DNA of 32,227 nt from a virus: positions 1 through 32,227 of the IMG/VR virus record IMGVR_UViG_3300025872_000187; one strand, written 5' to 3'. Positions within the stretch are counted from its first letter, which is position 1; each line of letters starts with the position of its first letter. Below, piece after piece: positions 25,314-32,227 of this stretch. Position numbers and translations under genes: made by a program. The notes under the pieces were generated by a model. That model saw only the letters and a list, made by a program, of their open reading frames with translations, was not told the origin of the DNA and searched no databases.

Positions 25314-26897
25314 ATGGGAGATCAAGGAGGAGATTTTAATGGAACTCCGGTAGACATCGACGGAATCACCTATCAGCCCGGTAGTGAATCTGGAATCACA
25401 TGGTCTACGCAATATTCTTCTGAATATGTGGGAATGTATGCCGGGGTCGGACCAGAGTTTTTCTCCAACTTTGTTCTTCGTGATATTGGAGGCAAGACTG
25501 CGGGAATATGCGTAACTCCGTGGGATTTTAATCTTGTCCGCTGGAAAGACACAGACGGTAATCCTACCGATCGTCCCTCCGCTTATGAAAGAGATGGATT
25601 TACGGGCTGCGATTGTTCGTATCGGACATGTGATTCCCTTGTGGGTCTTGGGTTTACATTCGATCCACAAGAAATGATGAATCAGATAGGAGGAATTTTG
25701 GTTTATGCTGGTCTGACTAATGCTAGAGACACCGTAAGCCAAAGTAATACGCTTTTGGATTTGGGCTATGGCTTGGGTGTTGGTACTGTACGAACAGGAC
25801 AACTATCTCCTGCACAAATTTCACAGTATAGAACACAAATAGCAAATCTTGAGGGAGTGGTTCTTGGGAGTCGTGAAAGCACATTGGCTAATTATGCCTT
25901 CTCCAATATATTGGGGACCGTAACGGCGGGTGTTCGGTTCAAGAATAACCTCATTTCACTACTGGCATTTGGAAGTTCGGAATACACAATAAATCCCGTA
26001 GATTGGAATGTTGGGAGTGAAGAACCAGTCAGTTGGAATACTATATCCGAAGATATAATCCGCAGTTATGCTAGTTCCGCAGAAATACCTGGTCTAGAAG
26101 TTGAATTTATCTACAACAACACCAACACCGAAGAATATTGTATGTGTCTCGATGCGGGGCTGTATGGATTTGACGGACATCCTGATGTGGATCAAAGAAT
26201 AGTGTCGTTTCAAAATCCAATAGAAAACGCCCAAGCCTTGAAAGACCTTGGATTCAATGGAGATCCCGCAGATTTCACCCAATTAAAAAATTTCTTCACC
26301 TTAGACCCAGAATACCTAAAAAGTAAAGGGGTTCGAGGAGTACGACCGTATCGATACGGACCTAATTGGGCTTTCGGTGGTGGTTTCTTGTCCCTGAACA
26401 TTCTTGCCACGGCAGTCCCTGAGTTCAAGAATTGGGAAGCCCGAAACTCTGGAAAGATACGGATGTCTGGAACACCAAATGGAGAGCCGTATGCTTTCGG
26501 CAATCAATGGCTGGAATGGGGAGGAAGAATAGGCATTCCAGAGATTGAGTATGTGCCAGTAAATCCTGTGACTCTCGGGGGAGGCGATTTTGTGGACATG
26601 AACTTTGGCTATCGTGGTGCCCTACAAGGAAGTCTTATCTACCGTGGCCGATTGCCATCAGATGTTCTTGCGTATGAAAACAGCGATTACGAGTTTGCTT
26701 TCACCGGTATAACTTATGGGAATAGCCCGCTCGGAAACGAGGGAAACAGTAAATACTTCATAGCCCTAACCAATATTCGTCAAGACGATGCTGTGACCAA
26801 TGAAGAAGCATACGGAATAAGCGGCGACTTGGAGACTTTGGTTTTCTCACAGAGGTTCAGTGAGTCCCCACAAGACAAGACCATACATATAGCATAA
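25314..26897 (+). CDS. Uncharacterised virion protein before the neck module
   Basis: I do not recognise this protein. Start choice: a GTG at 25311 precedes an ATG at 25314; GGAGGG at 25301-25306 lies seven bases from the ATG but only four from the GTG, so ATG is preferred (527 residues). The sequence looks globular and beta-rich with many Gly, Tyr, Trp and Asn. Cysteines cluster near residues 99-106 (FTGCDCSYRTC), with a second pair later (EEYCMCLDAG), suggesting metal binding or disulphides. The central segment TLANYAFSNILGTVTAGVRF looks helical. It occupies the place just before gp13 where T4 has fibritin (wac), but shows no coiled coil. A fibre tip, collar or baseplate accessory protein is possible. 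Confidence 0.65.
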   Translation: MGDQGGDFNGTPVDIDGITYQPGSESGITWSTQYSSEYVGMYAGVGPEFFSNFVLRDIGGKTAGICVTPWDFNLVRWKDTDGNPTDRPSAYERDGFTGCDCSYRTCDSLVGLGFTFDPQEMMNQIGGILVYAGLTNARDTVSQSNTLLDLGYGLGVGTVRTGQLSPAQISQYRTQIANLEGVVLGSRESTLANYAFSNILGTVTAGVRFKNNLISLLAFGSSEYTINPVDWNVGSEEPVSWNTISEDIIRSYASSAEIPGLEVEFIYNNTNTEEYCMCLDAGLYGFDGHPDVDQRIVSFQNPIENAQALKDLGFNGDPADFTQLKNFFTLDPEYLKSKGVRGVRPYRYGPNWAFGGGFLSLNILATAVPEFKNWEARNSGKIRMSGTPNGEPYAFGNQWLEWGGRIGIPEIEYVPVNPVTLGGGDFVDMNFGYRGALQGSLIYRGRLPSDVLAYENSDYEFAFTGITYGNSPLGNEGNSKYFIALTNIRQDDAVTNEEAYGISGDLETLVFSQRFSESPQDKTIHIA

Positions 26898-26912
26898 AAG
26901 GAGCAATAAACC

Positions 26913-27299
26913 ATGAAAGTGAAACTATCGATACTGTTTGACGCACATCCAGCCATTGAACTCTTGGCAAAACAGTTCTTTGCCGTTTCGGAAATCGGAA
27001 AGGTTCGGAACCTTATAGACGATGTAAATGGACACTATGCCGAGATTGCCCGAAAGCAAGAAGAACTACTTGGCCTGTATGCCAAACAGACAGAAACGGG
27101 CGATTACGAGATGGACGACGACAAAAAAGGCTTCTACGAGATGGAATTGACCCAATTCTTGGAAAAAGAAGTAGATATCCGGTGGGAACCCATGCCTATC
27201 GAAAACCTCGGGGAAAAAGTTCGTATGCCCATTCAAGGGTATAATCTACTTCAGTTCCTGTTCACACAAGCAGAACAGCCTGCTGAAACTGTGGCTTGA
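26913..27299 (+). CDS. Small acidic phage protein of unknown function
   Basis: 128 residues with many acidic residues. It begins MKVKLSILFDAHPAIELLAKQ, continues with a helix ending in YAEIARKQEELLGLY, an acidic link (ETGDYEMDDD), then FLEKEVDIRWEPMPIENLGE and a final PIQGYNLLQFLF. This layout (short strand, helical pair, a V-x-I...P-I/M-x-x-E-x-L-G-E strand, and a hydrophobic C-terminal helix) resembles small proteins found between tail or neck genes in diverse siphoviruses and myoviruses, whose role I cannot name. It has a good ribosome binding site (AAAGGAG, 26897-26903) and precedes the gp13 gap. It might be a chaperone or connector accessory. Confidence 0.65.
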   Translation: MKVKLSILFDAHPAIELLAKQFFAVSEIGKVRNLIDDVNGHYAEIARKQEELLGLYAKQTETGDYEMDDDKKGFYEMELTQFLEKEVDIRWEPMPIENLGEKVRMPIQGYNLLQFLFTQAEQPAETVA

Positions 27300-27308
27300 C
27301 TTCAGGAG

Positions 27309-27345
27309 GAACCCCCGTATACATAATAAAAGAAGAAGGGGGTTC
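27309..27345 (+). promoter_or_regulatory. Hairpin masking the gp13 ribosome binding site
   Basis: GAACCCCC (27309-27316) is a perfect inverted repeat of GGGGGTTC (27338-27345), with a 21-base AT-rich loop. The 3' arm includes the purine run GAAGGGGG that serves as the gp13 ribosome binding site and ends two bases before the ATG at 27348. When folded, the mRNA would hide that site. Upstream AGGAGG (27304-27309) partly overlaps the 5' arm. It could limit gp13 translation or act as an RNA-processing or weak termination signal; no U-run follows, so a standard terminator is unlikely. Confidence 0.55.
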
Positions 27346-27347
27346 TG

Positions 27348-28109
27348 ATGGCACAACCGTATTCTCGGCAATCACTAAAAGACTATTGTCTTCGGCGTTT
27401 AGGCGCTCCGGTCATCAATATTAATGTTGACGATCAGCAACTGGAAGACCGATTAGACGACACTCTACAGATATTTTCCGAATACCATTTTGATGGTGTG
27501 GAGAGGATGTTTTTTCCGTATCAACTGACGGCAGAAGATATTGCCAACAAATATGTGGATACCGACAAACTGAGCAAAAACATCATAACGGTTCGGCGGG
27601 TGTTTCCGTTCGGATTCGGTCTAAGCAACGTGACAAACATGTTTAGCGCCCGCTATCAGATGCACCTCCAAGACTATTTTGGTCTACGGAACGGAAATTT
27701 CAATCTTGGTTACTACGATATTGCTCAACAATATATCAACATGGTTCAGCAGATATTGGAACCAGAGAAATCATTCAACTTTAGTCGTGTCACAAATAAA
27801 TTGAGTATAGACACCAGTTGGAAAGAAAATATTCAGTCTGGAATGTATCTGATGATTGAAGCGTATGTGGTTCTTAATGCCGAACAGTATCCTGAAATAT
27901 TCAACGATCGTCTGCTTAAAGAATACTACACCGCTATGGTAAAGCGGCAATGGGGACAAAACTTGTCTAAGTTCTCGGGCATCCAATTGCTCGGTGGTAT
28001 TCAAATGGACGGGCAGAAGATTTACGATGATGCTCAGGCACAGATAGACAAAATTGAAGAGCAACTACAAGACAAATACGAACTACCCGCAGACTTCATG
28101 GTAGGATGA
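27348..28109 (+). CDS. gp13: Neck protein gp13 (head completion)
   Basis: 253 residues, against 309 in T4 and close to the shorter cyanophage-type gp13. gp13 with gp14 closes the portal after DNA packaging and provides the tail-binding surface. The N-terminal LKDYCLRRLGAPVININV, then DDQQLEDRLDDTLQIFSEYHFDGVE (split here as acidic helix plus YHFDGVE), are the clearest gp13 marks. The middle RYQMHLQDYFGL and the later YVVLNAEQYPEIFNDRLLKEYYTAMVKRQWG-type helix (Tyr/Trp rich) also fit, and the end is a predicted helix with QAQIDKIEEQLQDKYELP. It lies first in the conserved gp13-14-15-16-17-18 order. Confidence 0.93.
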   Translation: MAQPYSRQSLKDYCLRRLGAPVININVDDQQLEDRLDDTLQIFSEYHFDGVERMFFPYQLTAEDIANKYVDTDKLSKNIITVRRVFPFGFGLSNVTNMFSARYQMHLQDYFGLRNGNFNLGYYDIAQQYINMVQQILEPEKSFNFSRVTNKLSIDTSWKENIQSGMYLMIEAYVVLNAEQYPEIFNDRLLKEYYTAMVKRQWGQNLSKFSGIQLLGGIQMDGQKIYDDAQAQIDKIEEQLQDKYELPADFMVG

Positions 28110-28112
28110 TAC

Positions 28113-28997
28113 ATGAAGAACCCGTACTTTAAGCACGATTTTGCCGAAACACGGCTCATGGAAGACCTTGTAACCGAGGCCATTGAGATTCACGGTTACG
28201 ATGTCGTCTATATTCCCCGTGAAAAAATAGTACGGGATAATCTTTTCGGTGAAGACTGGCTCTCCAAGTTTGACGGTGGAGCCGCCTATGTGGAGATGTA
28301 TATTGCTTCTTTTGATGGAGTAGAAGGTGCTGAAGTTTTCTCCAAGTTTGGTATTCAAAAGAAAGAAAAACTAAAACTCGTTGTCTCCAAGAGAAAGTTT
28401 GAAAGGGCCATGTCCCATTACATGCCAGAATTGTTCCGGCCCCGTGAAGGTGATCTGATCCATATACTGCCCCTGAAACAATTTTTTGAAATCACCTTCG
28501 TGGACAGCAGCAGTTCTTCTCATTTCTATCAAGGAGACAGGCTCTATACCTACACCATAACCGCAGAAGGCTATCAATTCGACAGCGACATTATACACAC
28601 AGACTTTACCGAAATCGATAATCTGGTTACACATGACAGTGAACTTATGGTTTATCTCGACATTGATGAAGTTTGTGGTTCTTTCAAGAACAACGAAACT
28701 GTTTATGTGGGAAGTTCTCTGACCGGTTCTTCTTTCTATGGAACTATAGTAAACTACGACAAGAACACACCAGACCTGCTACAAATTCGCAACTACGGCG
28801 GGTCGGCGGGGGCAGTCGTGGGCCAAACAATCACCGGTCTTATTTCTGGTGCGTCTGGCTCCATTGCTGCGGACATGGGCAATACCTTGTCTAACATCCC
28901 CACAGACCTGTTTGCCAGCAACGATGAATTGCGTACAGAGGGCCACACCATTATTGATTTCTCTGAGGTCGATCCATTCTCGGAGGGTAATTACTGA
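28113..28997 (+). CDS. gp14: Neck protein gp14, with inserted beta module
   Basis: 294 residues, against 256 in T4. gp14 joins gp13 at the neck to complete the head for tail attachment. The family is shown by the start NPYFKHDFAETRLMEDLV, by IEIHGYDVVYIPREKI and DNLFGEDWLSKFDGGA, and by FSKFGIQKKEKLKLVVSKRKF. Residues about 191-253 look added: NNETVYVGSSLTGSSFYGTI and GQTITGLISGASGSI repeat the GExVxGxxSGAxGxI beta pattern also seen in gp8 of this phage. After the module the chain ends in acidic IDFSEVDPFSEGNY. It starts three bases after the gp13 stop and ends with a TGATG overlap onto gp15. Confidence 0.93.
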   Translation: MKNPYFKHDFAETRLMEDLVTEAIEIHGYDVVYIPREKIVRDNLFGEDWLSKFDGGAAYVEMYIASFDGVEGAEVFSKFGIQKKEKLKLVVSKRKFERAMSHYMPELFRPREGDLIHILPLKQFFEITFVDSSSSSHFYQGDRLYTYTITAEGYQFDSDIIHTDFTEIDNLVTHDSELMVYLDIDEVCGSFKNNETVYVGSSLTGSSFYGTIVNYDKNTPDLLQIRNYGGSAGAVVGQTITGLISGASGSIAADMGNTLSNIPTDLFASNDELRTEGHTIIDFSEVDPFSEGNY

Positions 28998-29836
28998 TGT
29001 TTACCCACTTTTACCACAGCACTATAAGGAAGTATGTTGTTGCCTTTGGCACACTTTTCAACAACATAAAAATAGAAAAGCCTGGAGAAGATGGATCTTT
29101 GGCAAAAACCCATGTGCGGGTTCCTCTTTCCTATGCTCCCAAGGAAACCTATGTCCGTATATTACAAGAAAATTTTTCTATATTGATAAGTGGAGACGAT
29201 CAAGGCAGACAGCAATGGGCAGGATTCCTTCCCCGCATGTGCTTTGAAATAGCAAATATTACCTACGATCCCACTCGCAAACGCAACACTATGAGCAAAA
29301 ATGTGATGTATGATGCTACTTCGACTGGTAAATTGTCATACACTTATTCTGAAATTCCATATAACATAGAATTTAACCTCAGCATAATGACCAGAAAAAT
29401 CGATGATGGGTTACAGATAGTGGAACAAATCATCCCTTATTTTGCTCCAGAATTTGTTGTTACCCTGAATCTTGGAGAATTTGCCCCCAAAGTAGACATT
29501 CCAATAACTCTCAATAGCGTGAATCAGACTGTGGAATATGAAGGAGAAGGGGATGCGGTAAATGTCCGTGTTGTGACTTGGGATTTGGTTTTTACTCTGC
29601 GTGGATATGTGTACGGACCAGTAAAGAACTCTTCTATTATAAAGACTGCCATAGCAGAGTTTTTCAATCGAGGAACAGACTATCGTTTGGAAACTGTGCG
29701 AGCCGATGCCCTAGATCCCGATTCTCCAGACGAACCACCGTTCACCCTTGCCACAGACCCCAACGATTACAAAACAAATATACGAATATTTGGAGAATCG
29801 GCCACGGACAACGACATATTTGACCCCAACGGATGA
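28997..29836 (+). CDS. gp15: Tail completion/sheath stabiliser gp15
   Basis: 279 residues, against 272 in T4. gp15 forms the hexameric tail terminator that ends sheath and tube growth and binds the gp13/gp14 neck. The characteristic start is MFTHFYHSTIRKYVVAFGTL. Conserved later parts are THVRVPLSYAPKE, the LPRMCFEIANITYDPTRK stretch, and IPYNIEFNLSIMTRKIDDG followed by LQIVEQIIPYFAPEF. These match gp15 sequences across T4-like phages. The start overlaps the gp14 stop by one base (TGATG at 28995-28999), so the two should be produced together. The C-terminus is acidic and proline-rich. Confidence 0.95.
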   Translation: MFTHFYHSTIRKYVVAFGTLFNNIKIEKPGEDGSLAKTHVRVPLSYAPKETYVRILQENFSILISGDDQGRQQWAGFLPRMCFEIANITYDPTRKRNTMSKNVMYDATSTGKLSYTYSEIPYNIEFNLSIMTRKIDDGLQIVEQIIPYFAPEFVVTLNLGEFAPKVDIPITLNSVNQTVEYEGEGDAVNVRVVTWDLVFTLRGYVYGPVKNSSIIKTAIAEFFNRGTDYRLETVRADALDPDSPDEPPFTLATDPNDYKTNIRIFGESATDNDIFDPNG

Positions 29837-29849
29837 TGGAGATTAGAAA

Positions 29850-30347
29850 ATGGAAGAAGAACAAGGTGAGCGAATATCGGACAAATTGAATATAGGATTT
29901 ACTCCCCAAGACGGTGGAGCCATTCGCAAAGTGGCTCCCGACATACAGGCAATTGAAGGCGGAAAGCCCATAGACGACCTGGATTTAAAAAAGGACTATC
30001 TCACGGTACGAAAAAACCTGCGTGAGATCCTTATGAGCGGATCAGACGCCCTTGATGGGGTACTTACCGTAGCCAAAGAAAGCGATTCTCCCCGTGCGTA
30101 CGAGGTTGCCGCCCAACTTATAAAAGCGGTTTCAGATGTAAACAAAGACCTGCTCGAAGTCCACAAGAAAATTAAAGAAATCGAAGGTGAGTCTGAGAGC
30201 AAAAAAGCCACAAGCATCACCAACAATTCCATTTTTGTGGGCAGTACCCGTGAACTACAGGCACTACTTAAAAATAAAGCCAAAGAAACTAAAGAAATAG
30301 TGGACACACAGATCGTGGAGGCTGAAGGTGACGGACAAACAGGATAA
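29850..30347 (+). CDS. gp16: Small terminase subunit gp16
   Basis: 165 residues, almost exactly the T4 size (164). gp16 forms rings that recognise concatemeric DNA and regulate gp17. The domain order fits: an acidic N-terminal region ending in LKKDYLTVRKNLREIL; a central helical part where SPRAYEVAAQLIKAVSDV and DLLEVHKKIKEIEGE resemble the T4 oligomerisation coiled coil; and a C-terminal NNSIFVGSTRELQALLK, conserved as the gp17-contact segment in T4-like phages, followed by an acidic tail. A TGGAGA at 29837-29842 precedes the ATG. The last 20 bases overlap the gp17 start. Confidence 0.9.
   Translation: MEEEQGERISDKLNIGFTPQDGGAIRKVAPDIQAIEGGKPIDDLDLKKDYLTVRKNLREILMSGSDALDGVLTVAKESDSPRAYEVAAQLIKAVSDVNKDLLEVHKKIKEIEGESESKKATSITNNSIFVGSTRELQALLKNKAKETKEIVDTQIVEAEGDGQTG
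30317..30321 (+). promoter_or_regulatory. Ribosome binding site for GTG-started gp17
   Basis: GGAGG lies within the end of gp16, six bases before GTG 30328. It supports this unusual start and the 20-base overlap between the two terminase genes. The next in-frame ATG is more than 90 bases downstream and has no equally good site. Confidence 0.65.
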
Positions 30348-31950
30348 AGGGGCATATCTAGGCAATCCCAACCTGAAATCGGCAAATGTGCCGGTTCAGT
30401 TTACCGAAGAACAAGTCTCGGAATACATGAAGTGTGCCGAAGATCCTGTCTATTTCATAAAAAAATATGTACGAATTGTAAATCTTAACGAGGGATTGAT
30501 TCCTTTTGACCTGTATGATTTTCAGGAACGGTTTGTTCAGACTATTCATGCGAACCGATTCGTGATTTCCAAGTTTCCACGGCAGAGCGGAAAAAGTACC
30601 ACGGTCATATCCTATATTCTCCATACAGTTCTGTTCAACCCCAACCAGAATGTGGCGATTCTTGCGAATAAACTTGCCACAGCCCGTGAACTCTTACACC
30701 GTCTAAAATTGGCCTACGAGTACCTGCCCAAATGGATACAACAAGGCGTAATCAGTTGGAACAAAGGGTCCATAGAACTTGAAAACGGTTCCAAGATTCT
30801 GGCTTCGGCCACTTCTTCATCTGCTGTTCGTGGTAATTCTTTCAATCTCATACTCTTGGACGAGTTTGCCTATGTGCCTTTCAACATTGCGGATGAGTTC
30901 TTTTCGTCGGTATACCCCACAATTTCTTCAGGGAAGAACACCAAAGTCATAATCGTGTCTACCCCCAAGGGCATGAACATGTACTACAAGTTGTGGACAG
31001 ATGCCGTAAATAAAAGAAATGAGTATGTCCCCGTAGAAGTCTTTTGGGATGAAGTGCCAGGTCGTGACGAGGCATGGAAAGAGCAGACCATCAAGAATAC
31101 TTCGGAAGAGCAGTTTCGCACGGAGTTTGAGTGCGATTTCGTGGGGTCTGTCCATACGCTAATTTCAGCAAAGAAACTACAGACCCTGACCTTTGTAAAC
31201 CCCATCCACAAAACTGAAGACGGATTCAAGGTGTACGAAAAGCCCCAAAAAGGGCATAATTACATTCTGATAGCAGACACCGCTAGAGGCACAGGAAACG
31301 ATTACCATGCGTTTGTGGTTATAGACATGACCACCCCACCGTATCGAGTTGTGGCTACTTTTCGAAACAACACCATTCCTCCAGCCATTTATCCCACAGC
31401 CATAATATCAGCGGCACGACAGTTTAATGAAGCCCTCGTCCTTATAGAACTAAATGATATTGGTGGACAGGTTTCTGACATCATCCATGAAGAATTTGAG
31501 TATGAGGGGCTGATGTCTACTTCCATAAAAGGCAGAAAGGGACAAGTTTTGGACGGAGGATTTAACGCCCAAAACCAACAACGGGGTGTAAAAACCACCG
31601 AAGTGGTGAAACGGGTGGGATGTACCACACTCAAAGGTCTTATAGAGCAAGACCGACTAATGATAGAAGACTTCGATCTGGTCAAAGAATTATTCTCTTT
31701 TGTCGCTAAAAAGAATTCTTTTGAAGCCGAAGTGGGCCACAACGACGATCTGGTTATGACTCTTGTCCTTTTTGCCTGGCTAACTACCCAACTATACTTT
31801 AAGGATATTACTGGAGGCAATATTTCGTTTGAGATGTATGCGGGACAGATGCGGCAACTAGAGGAGGAGATGTTTTTTGGATTTCTTGATGATGGTCTAA
31901 CAGACAACGACTCCGAAAATATTCAGGGCGGATGGACTCCGATACGGTAA
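30328..31950 (+). CDS. gp17: Large terminase subunit gp17 (packaging ATPase/nuclease)
   Basis: 540 residues, against 610 in T4. The protein pumps DNA into the prohead and cuts the concatemer. ATPase domain: Walker A PRQSGKST (84-91), Walker B ILLDEF with catalytic Glu179, and the coupling-type STPKG (211-215). Between them, WNKGSIELENGSKI and SSAVRGNSF align with T4 gp17. RNase-H-like nuclease domain: Asp317 in LIADTARGTGNDYHAF, Glu374 in VLIELND, and Asp473/Asp474 in GHNDDLVMTLVLFAW, the three acidic positions equivalent to T4 D401, E458 and D542. All key residues are intact. It starts at GTG and ends before the 79-base gap ahead of gp18. Confidence 0.97.
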   Translation: MTDKQDKGAYLGNPNLKSANVPVQFTEEQVSEYMKCAEDPVYFIKKYVRIVNLNEGLIPFDLYDFQERFVQTIHANRFVISKFPRQSGKSTTVISYILHTVLFNPNQNVAILANKLATARELLHRLKLAYEYLPKWIQQGVISWNKGSIELENGSKILASATSSSAVRGNSFNLILLDEFAYVPFNIADEFFSSVYPTISSGKNTKVIIVSTPKGMNMYYKLWTDAVNKRNEYVPVEVFWDEVPGRDEAWKEQTIKNTSEEQFRTEFECDFVGSVHTLISAKKLQTLTFVNPIHKTEDGFKVYEKPQKGHNYILIADTARGTGNDYHAFVVIDMTTPPYRVVATFRNNTIPPAIYPTAIISAARQFNEALVLIELNDIGGQVSDIIHEEFEYEGLMSTSIKGRKGQVLDGGFNAQNQQRGVKTTEVVKRVGCTTLKGLIEQDRLMIEDFDLVKELFSFVAKKNSFEAEVGHNDDLVMTLVLFAWLTTQLYFKDITGGNISFEMYAGQMRQLEEEMFFGFLDDGLTDNDSENIQGGWTPIR

Positions 31951-31963
31951 AGCGGTCAAACAC

Positions 31964-31971
31964 CATAAAAT
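31964..31971 (+). promoter_or_regulatory. Candidate late promoter element upstream of gp18
   Basis: CATAAAAT, followed by ATAC, lies about 59 bases before the gp18 start in the longest gap of the window (31951-32029). It is near the T4 late consensus TATAAATA but not an exact match. A transcript starting a few bases downstream would have a ~50-base leader and leave the gp18 ribosome binding site intact. Strong expression of the sheath gene makes a promoter here sensible. The exact sequence CATAAAAT also occurs at 1393-1400, in another gap. Confidence 0.35.
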
Positions 31972-32016
31972 ATACATACAAGCAGAACCAAAGTCCGATT
32001 ATTAGATTTTGCCAAG

Positions 32017-32022
32017 AAGGAG
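32017..32022 (+). promoter_or_regulatory. Strong ribosome binding site of gp18
   Basis: AAGGAG, seven bases before ATG 32030, is one of the best sites in the window, in keeping with the large amount of sheath protein each virion needs. Confidence 0.75.
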
Positions 32023-32029
32023 AACGCAC

Positions 32030-32227
32030 ATGGCATTCCAAATAAGTCCTGGGGTAAACATCACAGAAATTGATAGAACAGGGGTTGTGGCCCAAGTTTC
32101 AACCACAATCGGCGGTTTCGCCGGAGATTTCCGTTGGGGTCCGGTGAACGAAATCACCACTATTGACTCTGAAAACACGCTTGTAGCCCGATTCGGCAAA
32201 CCAGATCCAGGTAATTACCTGTCATTC
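32030..32227 (+). CDS. gp18: Tail sheath protein gp18 (5' part, cut by window end)
   Basis: The first 66 codons of an open gene running off the window; T4 gp18 has 659 residues. It begins MAFQISPGVNITEIDRT, matching the SPGV-x-x-x-E-x-(D) opening of contractile sheath proteins, and continues with TTIGGFAGDFRWGPV and the SENTLVARFGKPDP segment, conserved in T4-like sheaths. In T4 the N- and C-terminal arms of neighbouring sheath subunits interlock, and this segment would supply the N-terminal arm. It sits directly after gp17, as in T4. Tail tube gp19 and portal gp20 are expected beyond the window. Confidence 0.95.
   Translation, partial: MAFQISPGVNITEIDRTGVVAQVSTTIGGFAGDFRWGPVNEITTIDSENTLVARFGKPDPGNYLSF

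Noticed and set aside
25140-25802. Reverse-strand 220-codon open frame across the junction of two genes
   Set aside because: Antisense to two good forward genes, Ser/Ile-rich shadow composition, no plausible ribosome binding site; all other genes are on the + strand.
14166-26897. Diversity-generating retroelement targeting a fibre tip
   Set aside because: No reverse transcriptase, no template/variable repeat pair and no AAC-biased variable region were seen; it cannot be excluded outside the window.
27309-27345. Rho-independent terminator before gp13
   Set aside because: The stem is present but the loop is 21 bases and no run of T follows; the 3' arm instead carries the ribosome binding site.
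31389-31907. Reverse-strand 172-codon open frame opposite gp17
   Set aside because: It lies wholly antisense to the conserved nuclease domain of gp17, has Ser/Arg-rich shadow composition and no recognisable family.

Overview
The window is a densely packed, single-direction (+ strand) late structural cluster from a T4-type myovirus. No host gene, integrase, tRNA, CRISPR or insertion sequence is visible. The best recognised genes are the T4 homologues gp25, gp6, gp8, gp13, gp14, gp15, gp16, gp17 and the start of gp18. They run in the T4-like order baseplate wedge, then tail fibres, neck, terminase and tail sheath. Several other parts are features I associate with marine exo-T4 and cyanomyovirus-like phages: a long gp8 with a conserved C-terminal tail, an EAYYEWL-type wedge protein where T4 has gp7, a DUF4815 protein, and two large beta-helix virion proteins. 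The window itself holds no gene that fixes the host, so a cyanobacterial or other marine bacterial host is only a suggestion. GC content looks moderate by eye, with richer patches at the left end and inside the beta-helix genes.

Layout. (1) 1-1707: the last codons of one glycine-rich protein, a complete glycine-rich protein with the same C-terminal motif, a small unknown protein, and a 96-residue PAAR-like candidate for the tip of the central spike. (2) 1704-2354: a protein with one membrane segment and a probable GAF-like domain, joined by start/stop overlaps to its neighbours. (3) 2351-8687: baseplate wedge block gp25, gp6, the gp7-position protein and gp8. (4) 8696-26897: about 18 kb of host-contact and baseplate-periphery proteins. 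These are a 1761-residue DUF4815 protein with a run of 22 glycines, a 62-residue coiled-coil protein, a 1019-residue fibre with a carbohydrate-binding-type C-terminus, a gp12-like tail-collar protein, two paralogous beta-helix proteins and a 528-residue protein I do not recognise. (5) 26913-31950: a small acidic protein, then neck gp13 and gp14, tail completion gp15, and small and large terminase gp16 and gp17. (6) 32030 to the end: the first 66 codons of tail sheath gp18.

How it works together. gp25, gp6, the gp7-position protein and gp8 should form the wedges around a spike-bearing hub. The DUF4815, fibre, collar and beta-helix proteins should decorate the baseplate and recognise the host. 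gp13, gp14 and gp15 close the head and cap the tail, gp16 and gp17 package DNA, and gp18 forms the contractile sheath. T4 gp9, gp10, gp11 and fibritin are not recognisable here, so the edge of the baseplate appears to be built from different parts. Many genes are coupled by ATGA, TGATG or TAATG overlaps. Only three gaps exceed 40 bases (1366-1416, 27300-27347 and 31951-32029); each holds a CATAA-type AT-rich element, and the middle one also holds a perfect 8-bp hairpin covering the gp13 ribosome binding site. No stretch of more than 300 bases lacks a gene.
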